64,000 nucleotides of DNA, taken from the NCBI GenBank assembly GCA_017626845.1, contig JAGAHX010000024.1, forward strand, positions 19,457-83,456. The letters run 5' to 3'. Source of the DNA: Bacillota bacterium. GTDB lineage: Bacteria > Bacillota > Clostridia > Peptostreptococcales > Anaerovoracaceae. Positions 62,666 through 64,000 of this stretch are shown here, piece after piece (positions within the stretch are counted from its first letter, which is position 1; the number at the start of each line of letters is the position of its first letter). The position numbers and the translations under genes are program-made. The notes below the pieces were generated by a model that made no database searches, was not told the DNA's origin, and saw only the letters and a program-made list of their open reading frames with translations.

Positions 62666-62681
62666 GACATCATGAAAGAGT

Positions 62682-62710
62682 TTGACAGAAAATGTAAAAT
62701 CGTATATAGT
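62682..62710 (+). promoter_or_regulatory. yraN promoter, probably giving leaderless mRNA
   Basis: TTGACA (62682-62687), 17 bp, TATAGT (62705-62710). The ATG at 62717 lies 6 nt after the -10, the same geometry as the DUF3800 promoter, and no ribosome binding site is present. Confidence 0.65.
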
Positions 62711-62716
62711 TAGTAT

Positions 62717-63103
62717 ATGGATACAAAAGAAAAAGATAGAATTAAAAAGAGCCGCGGCAAAAAAGGGGAAGACTACGCCTGCGATTTTTTGAAAAAACAG
62801 GGCTACCGTATCGCAGAGCGCAATTTCCGGTGTAAAATAGGGGAGATCGATATTATCGCGCTGGATGGAGAATACATCTGTTTTGTGGAGGTCAAGGCGC
62901 GCACGCGCACGGATTACGGCATGCCCCGGGATGCGGTGGATGTCCGTAAACAGCACAAGCTCATCCGCTGCGCCCAGCTCTATTTAAAACTGCATCCGGG
63001 ATACGTCCAGCGCTTTTCGCCCCGGATGGATATCGTGGAGATCCTTTACCGCGACGACGGTGTCTTCGCGCGGCATACGCCGAATGCTTTTTCAAATGGA
63101 TAG
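62717..63103 (+). CDS. YraN family (UPF0102) nuclease-like protein
   Basis: 128 residues with a typical YraN core: GKKGEDYACDFLKKQGYRIAER, NFRCKIGEIDIIALDG and FVEVKARTRTDYG, the Glu/Asp/Glu-x-Lys pattern of a Holliday-junction-resolvase-like fold. It may act on DNA, but no activity is firmly shown. Only one Met is available as start (62717). It lacks a Shine-Dalgarno sequence and the promoter's -10 ends 6 nt before it, so translation is probably leaderless. It lies 15 bp before the alcohol dehydrogenase gene. Confidence 0.88.
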   Translation: MDTKEKDRIKKSRGKKGEDYACDFLKKQGYRIAERNFRCKIGEIDIIALDGEYICFVEVKARTRTDYGMPRDAVDVRKQHKLIRCAQLYLKLHPGYVQRFSPRMDIVEILYRDDGVFARHTPNAFSNG

Positions 63104-63118
63104 ACAACAGGAGGCAGC

Positions 63119-64000
63119 ATGAAAGCAGCAGTATGGCACGGCTATAAAGACGTGCGGATCGAAGAAAGACCGGTTCCCGAGCCCAAAGCGGGACAGGTGC
63201 GCATCAAGGTGGATTATGCAGGGATCTGCGGCACAGACCGCCACGAATACGTAGGGCCGAACTTTATCCCCGTGGCAAAGCCGCACCGGCTTACAGGCAG
63301 AACGGCTCCGCTCATCATCGGCCACGAGTTCTCCGGCTGCATCGATGCGTTGGGAGAAGGGGTGGAAGGCTGGCACACGGGCCAGCGGGTGACCGCCAAT
63401 GGCAGTCTTACCTGCGGCGAATGCGAGATGTGCCGCAGCGGACGCTACAACATCTGCAAAAAACTCGGCTTCGTCGGCGTCGGAGATGACGGCTGTTTCG
63501 CGGAATACCTGACGGTGGATGCGGACAAACTGTTTGCGATCCCGGAAGGAGTGAGCCAAAAGCAGGCCGCGGTAGCAGAGCCTCTCGCCTGCGGCATCCA
63601 CGCGACGAACCTCATCGGCCGGCTGGGCGGCGTGAAAGACAAGCTGGCAGTCGTCGTCGGCCCCGGCATTATCGGGATCGGTGCGTTTTATGCGGCGAAA
63701 CTGGCCGGCGCCCGTAAGGTGCTCGTCATCGGACGCGGCGAGGAAAAGCGCGCCGTGATCGAAAAACACGGCGGAGAGTTCCTGAATACCGCACTGCTGG
63801 AGAACGGCGCTGCAGATGTTCCCGCATTCATCGAAGAATGGTCGGATGGCGCGCTGGCGGACGTCGTGTACGAATGCGCCGGCACCCAGCAGACGCTGGA
63901 TCTGTGCGTTCCGCTCGTTAAGCCCGGCGGCATCCTGATGGTCATGGGCGTGTTCGGCCAACAGCCAATCATCGATATGAACACGGTGCAGGAGGCGGAA
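63119..64000 (+). CDS. zinc-dependent alcohol/butanediol dehydrogenase, 3'-truncated by window
   Basis: 294 codons visible from ATG 63119 (ACAGGAGG upstream); the gene continues past the window end. It is a medium-chain zinc dehydrogenase. The catalytic zinc region is AGICGTDRHEY with GHEFSG; the structural zinc loop is CGECEMCRSGRYNIC; the coenzyme fold is VVVGPGIIGIGAFYAAKLAGA. It resembles (R,R)-butanediol or sorbitol-type dehydrogenases that oxidise secondary alcohols with NAD. The substrate cannot be fixed. It may be co-transcribed with yraN, 15 bp upstream. Confidence 0.9.
   Translation, partial: MKAAVWHGYKDVRIEERPVPEPKAGQVRIKVDYAGICGTDRHEYVGPNFIPVAKPHRLTGRTAPLIIGHEFSGCIDALGEGVEGWHTGQRVTANGSLTCGECEMCRSGRYNICKKLGFVGVGDDGCFAEYLTVDADKLFAIPEGVSQKQAAVAEPLACGIHATNLIGRLGGVKDKLAVVVGPGIIGIGAFYAAKLAGARKVLVIGRGEEKRAVIEKHGGEFLNTALLENGAADVPAFIEEWSDGALADVVYECAGTQQTLDLCVPLVKPGGILMVMGVFGQQPIIDMNTVQEAE

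Overview
The window reads as chromosomal DNA of an anaerobic, GC-rich member of the Clostridia (Firmicutes/Bacillota). The evidence is a butyryl-CoA dehydrogenase/EtfAB cluster with a ferredoxin-bearing EtfA, citrate lyase with its maturation protein CitXG, RNase Y, the desulfurase-ThiI pair, NrdR, DUF1836, a Firmicutes-type LexA box, strong AGGAGG ribosome binding sites and a selenocysteine-containing SelD. The genus cannot be fixed from sequence alone; an Anaerovoracaceae/Eubacterium-like amino-acid fermenter is my guess.

Layout. 1-7054: four tandem paralogous amidohydrolases (the first cut by the window edge) with one M20 amidohydrolase between the first two. 7055-12350: an accessory, defence-like island whose base composition falls in places. 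It holds a four-copy 23-bp repeat array in front of an AAA/DUF4143 ATPase, a single-chain MmeI-type restriction-modification enzyme with an AT-rich specificity region, an AT-rich DUF3800 protein with a probable leaderless promoter, and a candidate small RNA. 12350-13540: an unusual DUF134-NifX-His/Cys-rich-SlyD fusion. 13723-19945: aconitase-family hydratase, NADP-isocitrate dehydrogenase and citDEF, with the maturation fusion citXG at 24795. 20062-24022: an ECF sigma/DUF4367/M23 peptidase envelope-stress type operon. 24131-32068: C_GCAxxG_C_C protein, CitXG, FeoA-FeoB fusion, alpha/beta hydrolase and an SLH-anchored 5'-nucleotidase. 32138-41029: Kef-type antiporter, DUF1836 regulator, long-chain acyl-CoA synthetase, SbcCD. 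41036-50249: MATE pump, nrdR-cmk, then an overlapping operon of WYL regulator, L-serine dehydratase and ABC exporter, followed by a two-gene split version of D-glutamate cyclase. 50239-54838: an SOS-boxed 87-residue protein, MBL hydrolase, Maf, RadC, MinD-like ATPase and selenoprotein SelD. 55089-64000: RNase Y, cysteine desulfurase, ThiI, Bcd-EtfB-EtfA, YraN and a zinc alcohol dehydrogenase cut by the window end.

How it fits together. The housekeeping parts describe an organism that ferments organic and amino acids: serine and D-glutamate catabolism, citrate/isocitrate interconversion, and butyryl-CoA formation with electron bifurcation. The most notable items are the 23-bp array before the ATPase, the candidate small RNA behind DUF3800, the four-part metal-related fusion protein, the UGA-encoded Sec17 of SelD (easily misread as a truncated gene), a textbook LexA-controlled promoter in front of an unrecognised small protein, and two genes (DUF3800, yraN) with the same leaderless promoter geometry. 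All promoter, operator and RNA calls are pattern-based inferences.
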